Below are positions 25,230 to 33,941 of a DNA stretch of 64,000 nt, one piece after another. The position numbers were made by a program, and so were the translations under genes. Below the pieces are notes generated by a model. That model saw nothing but the letters and a program-made list of their open reading frames with translations. It did not search any database and was not told the DNA's origin. Location: assembly GCA_944326555.1 (NCBI GenBank), contig CALVEK010000004.1, positions 1 to 64,000 on the forward strand, given 5' to 3'. Each line of letters begins with the position of its first letter. Positions within the stretch are counted from its first letter, which is position 1. This DNA comes from Candidatus Gastranaerophilales bacterium (GTDB taxonomy: Bacteria; Cyanobacteriota; Vampirovibrionia; Gastranaerophilales; Gastranaerophilaceae).

Positions 25230-26336
25230 ATGTACAAAAAAATGAAATACATGATTTATGTATCACTTTTTCTGGTTCTAACATTCATGACAACAGCAGT
25301 ATTAATGCAAAATCAGAATATAAATCAAAAAAAGAATCAACAAAAGGAATCAAAAGAATTTGAAGAAGTAAAACAAAGATTATACAATCAAGAACAAGTA
25401 TCTGTAAACACAAATGAAACAACAGAAAATCAAAATACAGAAACAGACAACAACTTTGAAGAAAATAACCAACCTGAATATATTGATATAACAGAAAATA
25501 CAATAGAAAAAACAAAAACTGAAATAAATCCCGAATCAGAAAAAAAAGCACTAAGAGAAAAAGAACAATTTTTATTGATAAAATCACCGGAATTTGAAAC
25601 TATAGATACAGAAAAAAATACACCAATTATGGAAAAGTATTTAGACTACACTGCTATAGCAACAAATCTAACAAAATCTTCTGTGTTATTTTTTATATTT
25701 GATAAAGATTTGAAAGTTGTCTGGCAAAAAAGAATAACAAATACAGAAAACAGCATTTCTCCAGAGAGTATTAGTATTTTGGAAAACAAAGTATTATTGA
25801 ATATTCAAGAAAAAAGCTATAACAATGCAAAATCAATAGAAATTGAATTTGAAAATTACTCAAATAGTAATAATAACATAAACCTGAAATTAAAAAATAT
25901 AAAAAACGACAAACCAATAATACAGAAATACCCTAATAAAACTCTTGCAACAGAATATAACTTTGTAGAAAAAATCAAATACAATGGAAACAGTTATTTT
26001 TACATAATTGCACAAAAGTTTCCAATAAATAACACATCAAAAACAGTATATACAAAGTTTTACGTATACAAAGAAGAAAATGACTATCTGAGAAAAGTAT
26101 ACAACTTGTTTGAAAGCAGAATAAATAAAGAAGAAAATCCTGCCAGCTACATACAAGCAAAAATAGAGAATAATAATTTATATGTAAGGTTCAATAATAA
26201 TATAAGAGCAATCCCAGTATCAATCCTAAATAGAGGGAACTCAAATATAACAGGAGATTATTTATGTATTAGTACAAATACAAAGATAGAAAACTCAAAC
26301 ACACAAATAAGTATTAAAGATAAAGATGATTTATAA
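25230..26336 (+). CDS. membrane-anchored hypothetical protein with low-complexity linker
   Basis: A 368-residue protein. An N-terminal hydrophobic helix (about residues 8-27) acts as signal anchor. Residues 28-115 are low complexity, rich in Asn, Gln, Glu and Thr. From about residue 120 a folded, beta-rich region follows, including VLFFIFDKDLKVVWQKR and repeated strand-like segments, which might be a propeller-like or carbohydrate-type domain, but no family is recognised. GGAG lies seven bases before the ATG. It stands between pnp and pyrH as a separate gene and is probably exported with its C-terminus outside the membrane. Confidence 0.72.
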   Translation: MYKKMKYMIYVSLFLVLTFMTTAVLMQNQNINQKKNQQKESKEFEEVKQRLYNQEQVSVNTNETTENQNTETDNNFEENNQPEYIDITENTIEKTKTEINPESEKKALREKEQFLLIKSPEFETIDTEKNTPIMEKYLDYTAIATNLTKSSVLFFIFDKDLKVVWQKRITNTENSISPESISILENKVLLNIQEKSYNNAKSIEIEFENYSNSNNNINLKLKNIKNDKPIIQKYPNKTLATEYNFVEKIKYNGNSYFYIIAQKFPINNTSKTVYTKFYVYKEENDYLRKVYNLFESRINKEENPASYIQAKIENNNLYVRFNNNIRAIPVSILNRGNSNITGDYLCISTNTKIENSNTQISIKDKDDL

Positions 26337-26424
26337 ATAATCAAATCATAGTAATTTTTAATTTACAGGCAGATTATTTTTAGATATAATCTTAACTAAT
26401 ATATTGTTCAAATAAGGAAGATAA

Positions 26425-27150
26425 ATGAATAGTGGTCTAAAATACAAGAGGGTGTTACTTAAAGTAAGCGGCGAGGCACTGCTTGGAGATCAGGAGTTTG
26501 GAATAGACCAAAAACCTGTCGAAATGATAGCTAACGAAATCAAAGAAGCACACGATTTAGGTGCAGAAATTGCAGTAGTAGTCGGTGGTGGCAATATTTT
26601 TAGAGGAATGAAAAACAGCGCTAAATTGGGCATGGATCAAGCGTCAGGTGATTATGTCGGTATGTTAGCTACTGTTATGAATGCTATTGCACTCCAAAGT
26701 GCATTGAGAAAACTAAAGGTTTCTTGTAGAGTCCAATCTGCAATCGATATGGATAAAATTGCAGAACCATATATAAGATTTAAAGCGATACGACACCTTG
26801 AAAAAGGCAGAGTTGTTATATTTGCAGCTGGGACAGGTAACCCTTTCTTTACAACAGATACAGCGGCTTCATTAAGAGCATCAGAAATTGATGCGGAAGT
26901 AATGTTAATGGCAAAGAATGGTGTTGACGGTGTATATTCTGATGACCCGAGAATTAATCCGGAAGCTAAAAAATACGACAAGATTTCATATGATGATATA
27001 ATCGTAAAAGGTTTAAAAGTAATGGATACTGCATCTTGTGCATTATGTAAACAAAACAGCATACCAATTATTGTTTTTGACTTTGCAGCTAAAGGCAGCA
27101 TCAAAAAACTTTTAAACGGAGAAAAATTAGGTACTTTTGTAGGAGAATAA
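26425..27150 (+). CDS. pyrH: UMP kinase
   Basis: A 241-residue amino-acid-kinase-family enzyme that phosphorylates UMP to UDP. Landmarks are [11 protein letters not shown] at the start, [10 protein letters not shown] for UMP binding, [16 protein letters not shown] and [16 protein letters not shown]. The length is typical. It opens the conserved cluster pyrH-frr-cdsA-rnc-rpe; frr starts five bases after its stop. Confidence 0.98.
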   Translation: MNSGLKYKRVLLKVSGEALLGDQEFGIDQKPVEMIANEIKEAHDLGAEIAVVVGGGNIFRGMKNSAKLGMDQASGDYVGMLATVMNAIALQSALRKLKVSCRVQSAIDMDKIAEPYIRFKAIRHLEKGRVVIFAAGTGNPFFTTDTAASLRASEIDAEVMLMAKNGVDGVYSDDPRINPEAKKYDKISYDDIIVKGLKVMDTASCALCKQNSIPIIVFDFAAKGSIKKLLNGEKLGTFVGE

Positions 27151-27154
27151 AATA

Positions 27155-27715
27155 ATGTCAACTGAAGAAATGTTACTAAACGGCGAAGAAAAAATGGAAA
27201 AAGCCGTTAATGCATTAAAAAAAGAATTTGCTTCTATCAGAACAGGTAGGGCTAACCCTCTGATTTTGGATAAGGTTGTTGTAGATTATTATGGAGTACC
27301 AACTCCTCTAAGACAGATGTCTCAGGTTAGTGTACAAGACGGTCAAACTCTTGTTATTGCTCCATACGACAAAACCATTCTTAAAGAGATTGAGAAAGCA
27401 ATGATAAAAGCAGAACTTGGCATTACACCAAACTCAGATGGTATTGTTATAAGACTTACTTTCCCACCGTTGACAGAAGAAAGAAGAAAAGAAATTTCTA
27501 AAGATGTTAAGAAAACAGCAGAAGATGCAAAAGTTGCTGTAAGAAACATCAGAAGAGATATGACTGATGATCTTAAAAAAATTGAAAAATCTGATAACTT
27601 ACCTGAAGATGCTGTTAAAGATTTTCAAGACAAGATTCAAAAACTTACAGATAAATATGTAAAAATCATTGATGAAATTTCTGCAGAAAAAGAAAAAGAG
27701 GTTATGACTGTATAG
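27155..27715 (+). CDS. frr: ribosome recycling factor
   Basis: A 186-residue protein that, with EF-G, splits the post-termination ribosome. It has the long three-helix bundle with SIRTGRANPLILD near residue 28, VDYYGVPTPLRQMSQV, and the C-terminal VRNIRRDMTDDLKK helix. The stop TAG overlaps the GTG start of cdsA as TAGTG. Confidence 0.98.
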   Translation: MSTEEMLLNGEEKMEKAVNALKKEFASIRTGRANPLILDKVVVDYYGVPTPLRQMSQVSVQDGQTLVIAPYDKTILKEIEKAMIKAELGITPNSDGIVIRLTFPPLTEERRKEISKDVKKTAEDAKVAVRNIRRDMTDDLKKIEKSDNLPEDAVKDFQDKIQKLTDKYVKIIDEISAEKEKEVMTV

Positions 27716-28623
27716 TGGATATTTCAACTCTTTTCAATAACAATACTCTAAGGCTTTTTACAGGCGTGATTATTGGGTTTCTTGTGCTTGGCTGTGTGAT
27801 AACAGGTGGAATTCCTTTAATGTTGCTTGTAATGTATGTTGTTTACATAGGTTCCAAAGAATATGTAAATATATTACAGAAAAAAGGGTTTAGACCATTT
27901 TTGCATTTGATTATAATTGCAGACATTTGTTTTGTCGTATTGACAGCTTTGAAAAGATTTGATTTAGTTCCTGCAGTTTTAACACTGGGCACAATTGGTG
28001 CTTTCACTTTGGTGCTATGTAAAGGTAGACAGCCATATATTGCAAATGTAGCCACAACTATACTGGGTTTCATTTATGGCGGATGGCTGCCTTGCTATAT
28101 AATACTACTAAGACAGATAAACCAAGATTCTTTGGGCTTTTTCTGCATAAAAATGAGTTCGGGACTTGGATTTTTGATATTATTGTTCTTTACAATACTT
28201 ATGACAGACGTTGGAGCATACTTTTTTGGCTCAAAATTTGGAAAAACACCGCTTGCACCTGTAGTAAGCCCCAAAAAAACAATTGAGGGCGCCGTTGGCG
28301 GCAGTATACTTGCGTTATTAACAGCAATGTTAATTGGTTTTATTATACATATAGAATGGTATCAATCGCTTATTGCAGGGTTTTTGATAACTCTTTTTGC
28401 ACAAGTTGGTGATTTAGCAGAATCATTAATAAAACGTGATGCTGGAGTAAAAGACTCAGGAAATTCGTTACCAGGTCATGGTGGATTTTTAGATAGAGCT
28501 GATAGTTACTTATTCAGCACACCTGTGGCCTATTTTTACTTTAACTATTTTGTTGCAAGTGATCAGTTAACTATAGACTTTTTGACATTTGCCAGAAAGG
28601 CATTACATGCAGTCGGACTGTAA
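27715..28623 (+). CDS. cdsA: phosphatidate cytidylyltransferase
   Basis: A 302-residue membrane enzyme that makes CDP-diacylglycerol from phosphatidate and CTP, the branch point for phospholipids. Eight or so membrane helices are visible. The CDP-alcohol signature is complete: SPKKTIEGAVGG, then GDLAESLIKRDAGVKDSGN and PGHGGFLDRADS. It starts at GTG inside the frr stop. In many bacteria uppS lies between frr and cdsA; it is absent here. The rnc start lies inside its 3' end. Confidence 0.97.
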   Translation: MDISTLFNNNTLRLFTGVIIGFLVLGCVITGGIPLMLLVMYVVYIGSKEYVNILQKKGFRPFLHLIIIADICFVVLTALKRFDLVPAVLTLGTIGAFTLVLCKGRQPYIANVATTILGFIYGGWLPCYIILLRQINQDSLGFFCIKMSSGLGFLILLFFTILMTDVGAYFFGSKFGKTPLAPVVSPKKTIEGAVGGSILALLTAMLIGFIIHIEWYQSLIAGFLITLFAQVGDLAESLIKRDAGVKDSGNSLPGHGGFLDRADSYLFSTPVAYFYFNYFVASDQLTIDFLTFARKALHAVGL

Positions 28624-29335
28624 TAAGCATAAATTGCAAGACTTTATAGAATCTTTGGGTTTCAGTGAATTTTCACTTGAACTTGTTGAGGTTGCGTTTA
28701 CACACAGTTCTTATACAAAAGAAAAAGAGCTTTCATATTCGCAATGCTACGAAAGATTAGAATTTTTTGGAGATGCAGTCCTAAAAATGGCTGTTACAGA
28801 GTATTTGTATAAAAAATATACAGATAGTACAGAAGGAGAGCTCACAAAAATACGTTCGATAGTAGTTAGTGATGAAATATTGCACAAAGTTGCACAAAAA
28901 TTAAACATAGAAGAATACATAAAAGTAAGTAAAGCAGAAGAAAAATGCGGAGGCAAAAAACTAGAATCAATACAAGCCTGTGTAATGGAAGCACTTTTGG
29001 GGGCATTATATCTATCGTCTGACAAGGAAATATTAAATAAATTTATAATAAATCAATTAGTAGAATACATTGAAGATATAAAATCAAACAAAACAATATA
29101 CAATGCAAAAGCATTATTACAAGAATATACACAATCAAAGACAAAAGAGCTTCCACAATATACTCTTATAGAAGAAAAAGGTGCAGCGCATAAAAAAGAA
29201 TTTACGGTTGGCGTAAGTTACCAAGATAAGGAACTTGCAAGAGCAAGTGCCAAAACAAAAAAACAAGCACAGCAAGAGGCTGCTTTTATAGCTTGTCAAA
29301 ATTTGGGTTTACTAAAAAATAAGGAATTAGGATGA
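28607..29335 (+). CDS. rnc: ribonuclease III
   Basis: A protein of 242 residues that cuts double-stranded RNA during rRNA and mRNA maturation. The catalytic domain has YERLEFFGDAVL (residues near 38-50), and the second acidic motif in ACVMEALLGALY. A dsRNA-binding domain occupies the C-terminal 70 residues, ending KTKKQAQQEAAFIACQNLG. I chose ATG 28607 because GAAAGG lies six bases upstream; a longer start would reach further into cdsA. Its stop overlaps rpe as ATGA. Confidence 0.97.
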   Translation: MQSDCNKHKLQDFIESLGFSEFSLELVEVAFTHSSYTKEKELSYSQCYERLEFFGDAVLKMAVTEYLYKKYTDSTEGELTKIRSIVVSDEILHKVAQKLNIEEYIKVSKAEEKCGGKKLESIQACVMEALLGALYLSSDKEILNKFIINQLVEYIEDIKSNKTIYNAKALLQEYTQSKTKELPQYTLIEEKGAAHKKEFTVGVSYQDKELARASAKTKKQAQQEAAFIACQNLGLLKNKELG

Positions 29336-29976
29336 GTCAAACAATAATATCACCATCAATATTATCAGCAGATTTTGCAAATTTACAAAAAGATATAGAA
29401 GATTTAGAAAAATGCGGTGCAGACTGGATTCACGTTGATGTTATGGACGGGCATTTTGTACCAAACATCACAATTGGCGCACCTGTTGTTAAAGCTATAA
29501 AACCACACACACAAATTCCTCTTGATGTTCACCTAATGATAGATAATCCGCAAAATTATATAGAAGACTTTGTAAAAGCAGGAGCTGATATTATAACAAT
29601 TCACTATGAAGCAACACAAGATATGACAGAGGATGTAATTTCTCACATAAAATCACACAACATACAGGTAGGTTTATCAATAAAACCTAAAACAGAACCG
29701 CAAGAAATACTAAAATATCTTTTAATGGTAGATATGGTTTTAATAATGACAGTGGAACCAGGATTTGGCGGTCAGTCATTTATGCGCGATTGCGCAGAAA
29801 AGATACCAATTATTCGACAAAATGCTCCTGAAAATCTGATAATTCAGGTAGATGGAGGCATAAATAACGAAACAGCAAAAATATGCAAAAAACTTGGTGC
29901 AAACTCACTGGTTGCAGGTTCTTATATATTTAATTCCGCTGATATGAAAGAAGCAATAAACTCTTTGAGAAATTAA
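29332..29976 (+). CDS. rpe: ribulose-phosphate 3-epimerase
   Basis: A 214-residue TIM-barrel enzyme of the pentose phosphate pathway that interconverts ribulose 5-phosphate and xylulose 5-phosphate. Conserved motifs are SPSILSADFANL, HVDVMDGHFVPN with metal-binding His and Asp, TVEPGFGGQSF and QVDGGIN. It is the last gene of the pyrH cluster, overlapping rnc by four bases, and converges on the gcv operon 12 bases away. No terminator is seen between them. Confidence 0.97.
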   Translation: MSQTIISPSILSADFANLQKDIEDLEKCGADWIHVDVMDGHFVPNITIGAPVVKAIKPHTQIPLDVHLMIDNPQNYIEDFVKAGADIITIHYEATQDMTEDVISHIKSHNIQVGLSIKPKTEPQEILKYLLMVDMVLIMTVEPGFGGQSFMRDCAEKIPIIRQNAPENLIIQVDGGINNETAKICKKLGANSLVAGSYIFNSADMKEAINSLRN

Positions 29977-29987
29977 ACTTTTTCAGA

Positions 29988-31241
29988 TTAAACAGCAAAA
30001 TATTCGTAAGCACAAATTTCTTCAAGAGTATTCATTTCTGTAACACAGACAAGAACTCTGTTCTCGTCAAGTTTGATACCGCCAAGAATATTATTATCTT
30101 TAAGATTGTTCAAAAAAGCATCTGCATCAGATACTTTCAAAACAAACTCATTAAAGAAATTCATTGATTGAAGCTCAAAACCTTTTTGAATCAGTTTATC
30201 AGCAAGCAAGTGAGCATTTTTAACACTTATTGAGGCTATTTGTTTTAATCCTGCTATACCCAAAAGAGACATATAAACAGTAGACTGTAAAGCGACAAGG
30301 GCCTGATTAGAGCAAATATTACTTGTAGCTTTTTCTCGTCTAATATGTTGTTCTCTAGTCTGCAACGTAAGGCAAAAAGCCTGCTCACCATTCTTATCTA
30401 GTGTTCTTCCAACAACTCTACCCGGAATCTGTCTTTTATATTTATCTAAACAAGCGAAATATCCTGCATAGGGCCCACCAAAAGACAAAGAATTCCCCAA
30501 AGGTTGTAAATCACCAACCATAATATCACACTTTGGAGGTTCCAAAATTGCTAAAGAAATTGGATCACAACAACATATTAAAAGAGTTTTATCATCTGAA
30601 AATTTATCTTTTAAAAGTTGAACATCATGTATAGCACCAAAGTAATCAGGTGTCTGTAAAAGAACACACGCAACATCACTATCAACAACAGATAAATCAT
30701 CAGAAACCACAATATCAGCAGCTTCGGCATAAGTATCAATTACTTTGCGGTATTCAGGATTTACACGTTTACAAACAAGAGCTTTTCTTCGTCCCGTAAT
30801 TCTAACCGACATTAGAATAGCCTCAGCACAAGCTGTAGCTGCGTCATACATAGAAGCATTAGCAACATCCATACCTGTAAGAGAACATATCATCGACTGA
30901 AACTCATAAATAGATTGCAAAGTTCCCTGTGAAATTTCTGCCTGATAAGGAGTATAAGCTGTATTAAACTCAAATCTCGATGAAATCGAAGAAACTGCTG
31001 AAGGAATAAATCGTTTTGCAGCACCACCGCCCAAAAAACAAGCATAATCAGTCTTATTCACTTGTGCCAGTTTTTTAATCTCTCTTGTTACATCAAGCTC
31101 AGACAAAGGAGATGATAGATTAAGTCCATCTATCCTTATATCTTGTGGCAGGTCCCTATACAAATCATCAGGAGAAGAAATCCCGATAAAATCCAACATT
31201 TCCTTACGTTCTTCAATTGTATGAGCTTCAAAATTTAACAT
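29988..31241 (-). CDS. gcvPA: glycine dehydrogenase (decarboxylating) subunit 1
   Basis: The 417-residue alpha subunit of a split P-protein of the glycine cleavage system. It has the typical pattern of this subunit: FLGGGAAKRFIP near residue 70, YTPYQAEISQGTLQSIYEFQ-like substrate-site region, and SFGGPYAGYFAC near 275. The PLP-binding lysine lies in the partner subunit GcvPB, which is not next to it or anywhere in this window. It is third in the operon gcvT-gcvH-gcvPA, two bases after gcvH. Confidence 0.95.
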   Translation of the reverse strand: MLNFEAHTIEERKEMLDFIGISSPDDLYRDLPQDIRIDGLNLSSPLSELDVTREIKKLAQVNKTDYACFLGGGAAKRFIPSAVSSISSRFEFNTAYTPYQAEISQGTLQSIYEFQSMICSLTGMDVANASMYDAATACAEAILMSVRITGRRKALVCKRVNPEYRKVIDTYAEAADIVVSDDLSVVDSDVACVLLQTPDYFGAIHDVQLLKDKFSDDKTLLICCCDPISLAILEPPKCDIMVGDLQPLGNSLSFGGPYAGYFACLDKYKRQIPGRVVGRTLDKNGEQAFCLTLQTREQHIRREKATSNICSNQALVALQSTVYMSLLGIAGLKQIASISVKNAHLLADKLIQKGFELQSMNFFNEFVLKVSDADAFLNNLKDNNILGGIKLDENRVLVCVTEMNTLEEICAYEYFAV

Positions 31242-31243
31242 AA

Positions 31244-31630
31244 CTATTCAATTTCATCCCGATAATCTTCATATTCTAGCAAATCACCTGAGTCAGCATG
31301 TGCTGTTTCACTTTCTACCTTAACAAGCCAACCCTCATCAAAAGGACTTTCGTTAAGGATTTCAGGATTTTCTACAAGTTTATCATTAATTTCAACAATT
31401 TTGCCACCAACAGGCATATAAATTTCAGAAGCAGCTTTTACAGACTCGACTGTTGCAAATACTTCACCTTTGGAAAATTCAGAGTCTACTTCAGGAAGCT
31501 CAATAAAAACAATATCACCCAACTGCTCAACAGCGTAATCTGTAAGACCGATTGTAAAAATACCGTCATCACCTTCAACTAAATACTCATGACTCTTTGA
31601 ACATAAAATACCCTCAGGCACCATCATCAC
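31244..31630 (-). CDS. gcvH: glycine cleavage system H protein
   Basis: A 128-residue lipoyl carrier that shuttles the aminomethyl group between P, T and L proteins. The lipoylated lysine is in ESVKAASE. The start region (SHEYLVEGDDGIFTIGLTDYA) and GWLVKVE end are conserved. It lies between gcvT and gcvPA in a compact operon. Confidence 0.97.
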   Translation of the reverse strand: MMMVPEGILCSKSHEYLVEGDDGIFTIGLTDYAVEQLGDIVFIELPEVDSEFSKGEVFATVESVKAASEIYMPVGGKIVEINDKLVENPEILNESPFDEGWLVKVESETAHADSGDLLEYEDYRDEIE

Positions 31631-31648
31631 TTATTTCTCCTATAATGT

Positions 31649-32776
31649 CTAACTGATTTTATATCTTTTTTGTACAAAAGGCCTTTTGATAACTTTAGCA
31701 ATGTACAACTTATTTCTTACCATAATTTGTATATCAGAATCTACACCAATACCCATTTTTGTATCAACATACCCCATCCCGATATTTTTGTCCATAGTTG
31801 GAGAGTAACCTCCACTGGTAACGATACCGACTTTATTATTTTTATAATAAATTTCATAACCATGTCTGGGAATAGCTCGTTCTGTCATTACAAAACCAAT
31901 CAGCTTTTTTGCTACACCGACCTCAAGCTGTTTTTTTATAACAACTTTTCCATTATAATCATCGATTTTTGATTTTGGTATGGACCAAGAAAGTCCTGCT
32001 TCGACAGGTGTTGTTTCATCATCTAAGTCATTACCGTAAAGCATCAAAGCAGCCTCTAATCTCAACGTATCTCTTGCACCAAGACCAATCGGCTTAATAC
32101 CAAATTCTTGACCATATTCCAACAACAAATCCCAAATCTCAGAAACATCATCATTTTTTAATATAATTTCAAATCCATCCTCGCCTGTGTATCCAGTACG
32201 CGATAAAAATACAGACTTACCTAAAAGAACTGTTTTTATAATGCTAAAAAATTTAGGTAAATCAGAAATGTTAAAGCCTGATTTTTCCAAAATTTTACAC
32301 GCATTTTGACCTTGCAAAGCAAGCATAGAATAATCAGAAGATTTGTTTTGAATCAAAACATCCAAGTCTTTTGAATTTTCAATAAACCAAGCAAAATCCT
32401 TTTCAATATTAGCAGCATTGACAATTATCAAATACAAAGAATCGCCAAGATTGTACACAATCAAATCGTCAACAATTCCACCGTTATCACGTGTTAATTG
32501 ACAATAAACAGCCTTACCTACAGAAAGATTCGATATATCCTGAGGCACAATTTTTTGTAAAAAATTAAGAGCATCATTACCAGAGACAAAGACTTGCCCC
32601 ATGTGAGATACATCAAACAAACCTGCAAAATTTCTTACGGTATTATGCTCATCAATTATACCTGAGTACTGAACAGGCATCTCCCAACCGCCGAACTCGA
32701 CCATTTTAGCACCCAAGTCGATATGTTTTTTGTATAGCGGAGTCTTTCTATTTTCGCCTCCAATTATATTGGTCAT
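31649..32776 (-). CDS. gcvT: aminomethyltransferase (glycine cleavage T protein)
   Basis: A protein of 375 residues that transfers the methylene group to tetrahydrofolate, releasing ammonia. It contains KMVEFGGWEMPVQY, LFDVSHMGQV with the folate-site Asp, RTGYTGEDGFEI and GARDTLRLEAAL. I start it at ATG 32776, which matches the family and has AGAGG upstream; a TTG 24 bases earlier is possible. No glycine riboswitch can be placed in the short upstream region. Confidence 0.96.
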   Translation of the reverse strand: MTNIIGGENRKTPLYKKHIDLGAKMVEFGGWEMPVQYSGIIDEHNTVRNFAGLFDVSHMGQVFVSGNDALNFLQKIVPQDISNLSVGKAVYCQLTRDNGGIVDDLIVYNLGDSLYLIIVNAANIEKDFAWFIENSKDLDVLIQNKSSDYSMLALQGQNACKILEKSGFNISDLPKFFSIIKTVLLGKSVFLSRTGYTGEDGFEIILKNDDVSEIWDLLLEYGQEFGIKPIGLGARDTLRLEAALMLYGNDLDDETTPVEAGLSWSIPKSKIDDYNGKVVIKKQLEVGVAKKLIGFVMTERAIPRHGYEIYYKNNKVGIVTSGGYSPTMDKNIGMGYVDTKMGIGVDSDIQIMVRNKLYIAKVIKRPFVQKRYKIS

Positions 32777-32855
32777 ACGCGTAAAATCCTCTAATGGCAA
32801 ATACTATAATATCTAGTTTTAGACTATTTTCAACACACTGTCAAGAAAAATATAA

Positions 32856-33755
32856 TTAGAGTTGTGAATAAGTTTTAAAATGTATCTTGGCAGCATTTTT
32901 CAGTTCTTCTTTAGAATATTTATTTTTTATAAGTTTGGCCGTCTCAATAACTCTGTCAGATACCCCTTTGGGAATATCCACACCATATTTAACAGAAATT
33001 TCGGAAATCCCTTTCAAAAAGTGTGCTCTTGCAACAATTGATGCAGCTGCAACTGCAATATCGCTTTCAGCTTTGCATTTTTGAGACAAATTTACTGTTC
33101 TGCCTTTTTGCAACAAAGCATTTTGGATGAGTTTTTCATCGCCAAATTTGTCAGATAAAGCATACTTGCAATCTTCTTTTTCAAGAATATTTTCAATAGC
33201 CCTTGCATGTCCCCACGCAAGAATCTGATTCAAATTATTCAATTTGGAATACAATTCATTATACTTTGTCGGGTTGATAGTAATTACAGAAAAAGGACAG
33301 TTGTTTTTTATAACAGCCGTTAATTTGTTTATGTTTTTATCATCGACTTTTTTACAATCTTTTACACCCGCTTTTTCCAAGATTGGAATAACCGATTCAC
33401 TAACAAGAACGCCTGCAATAACAAGGGGACCAAAAAAGTCGCCTTTCCCTGATTCATCAACACCAATATGAGGAAAAGGAAGAATGGAATCAGATACACT
33501 GGAAGAGCCAAGAGCCGAATTTTGATTACTAACATTAATATCTGCAAAAAAAGTTTCCAACCTTGACAAAATTGGCGAAATATCTGAACCTTGAACTAAA
33601 AATTTACCTGTTTTGTAAAAAGTTGCAGAATAACTCTTACTACGTGCACGCCAAAAAGCATTTTGCTGAGGCAAGATTTCTGCACCATCTTGTTCAAAAA
33701 ACAATCTTAGCTTAGATTCATTTGCTATATCCAACTTGTTAGAATAATTATTCAT
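32856..33755 (-). CDS. rnhC: ribonuclease HIII
   Basis: A protein of 299 residues that removes RNA from RNA:DNA hybrids. The N-terminal 80 residues are the substrate-binding domain typical of HIII; the catalytic RNase H2-like domain starts PHIGVDESGKGDFFGPL, with the acidic metal ligands, and continues with NINKLTAVI and AAASIVARA. I chose ATG 33755 because GGGGGAG lies eight bases upstream. RNase HIII is typical of Firmicutes and a few other groups, so its presence is a lineage marker. Confidence 0.95.
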   Translation of the reverse strand: MNNYSNKLDIANESKLRLFFEQDGAEILPQQNAFWRARSKSYSATFYKTGKFLVQGSDISPILSRLETFFADINVSNQNSALGSSSVSDSILPFPHIGVDESGKGDFFGPLVIAGVLVSESVIPILEKAGVKDCKKVDDKNINKLTAVIKNNCPFSVITINPTKYNELYSKLNNLNQILAWGHARAIENILEKEDCKYALSDKFGDEKLIQNALLQKGRTVNLSQKCKAESDIAVAAASIVARAHFLKGISEISVKYGVDIPKGVSDRVIETAKLIKNKYSKEELKNAAKIHFKTYSQL

Positions 33756-33941
33756 CAAATCTGCTCCCCCTATTATACAGAATAACAAAACGCAAATAAT
33801 CTGTAAATTCCATAATCACAATAAATTTTACAGAGAAAGAACACAAATTAATGACTATTGTATACAATACATCACAATAATGACAGTAACCGGAATATAT
33901 AATATAATCACAATATCAATAATATCTGAACGGTTAATAAC

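Noticed and set aside
32777-32855. Glycine riboswitch ahead of gcvT
   Set aside because: The space between rnhC and gcvT is too short and shows no tandem aptamer pattern.
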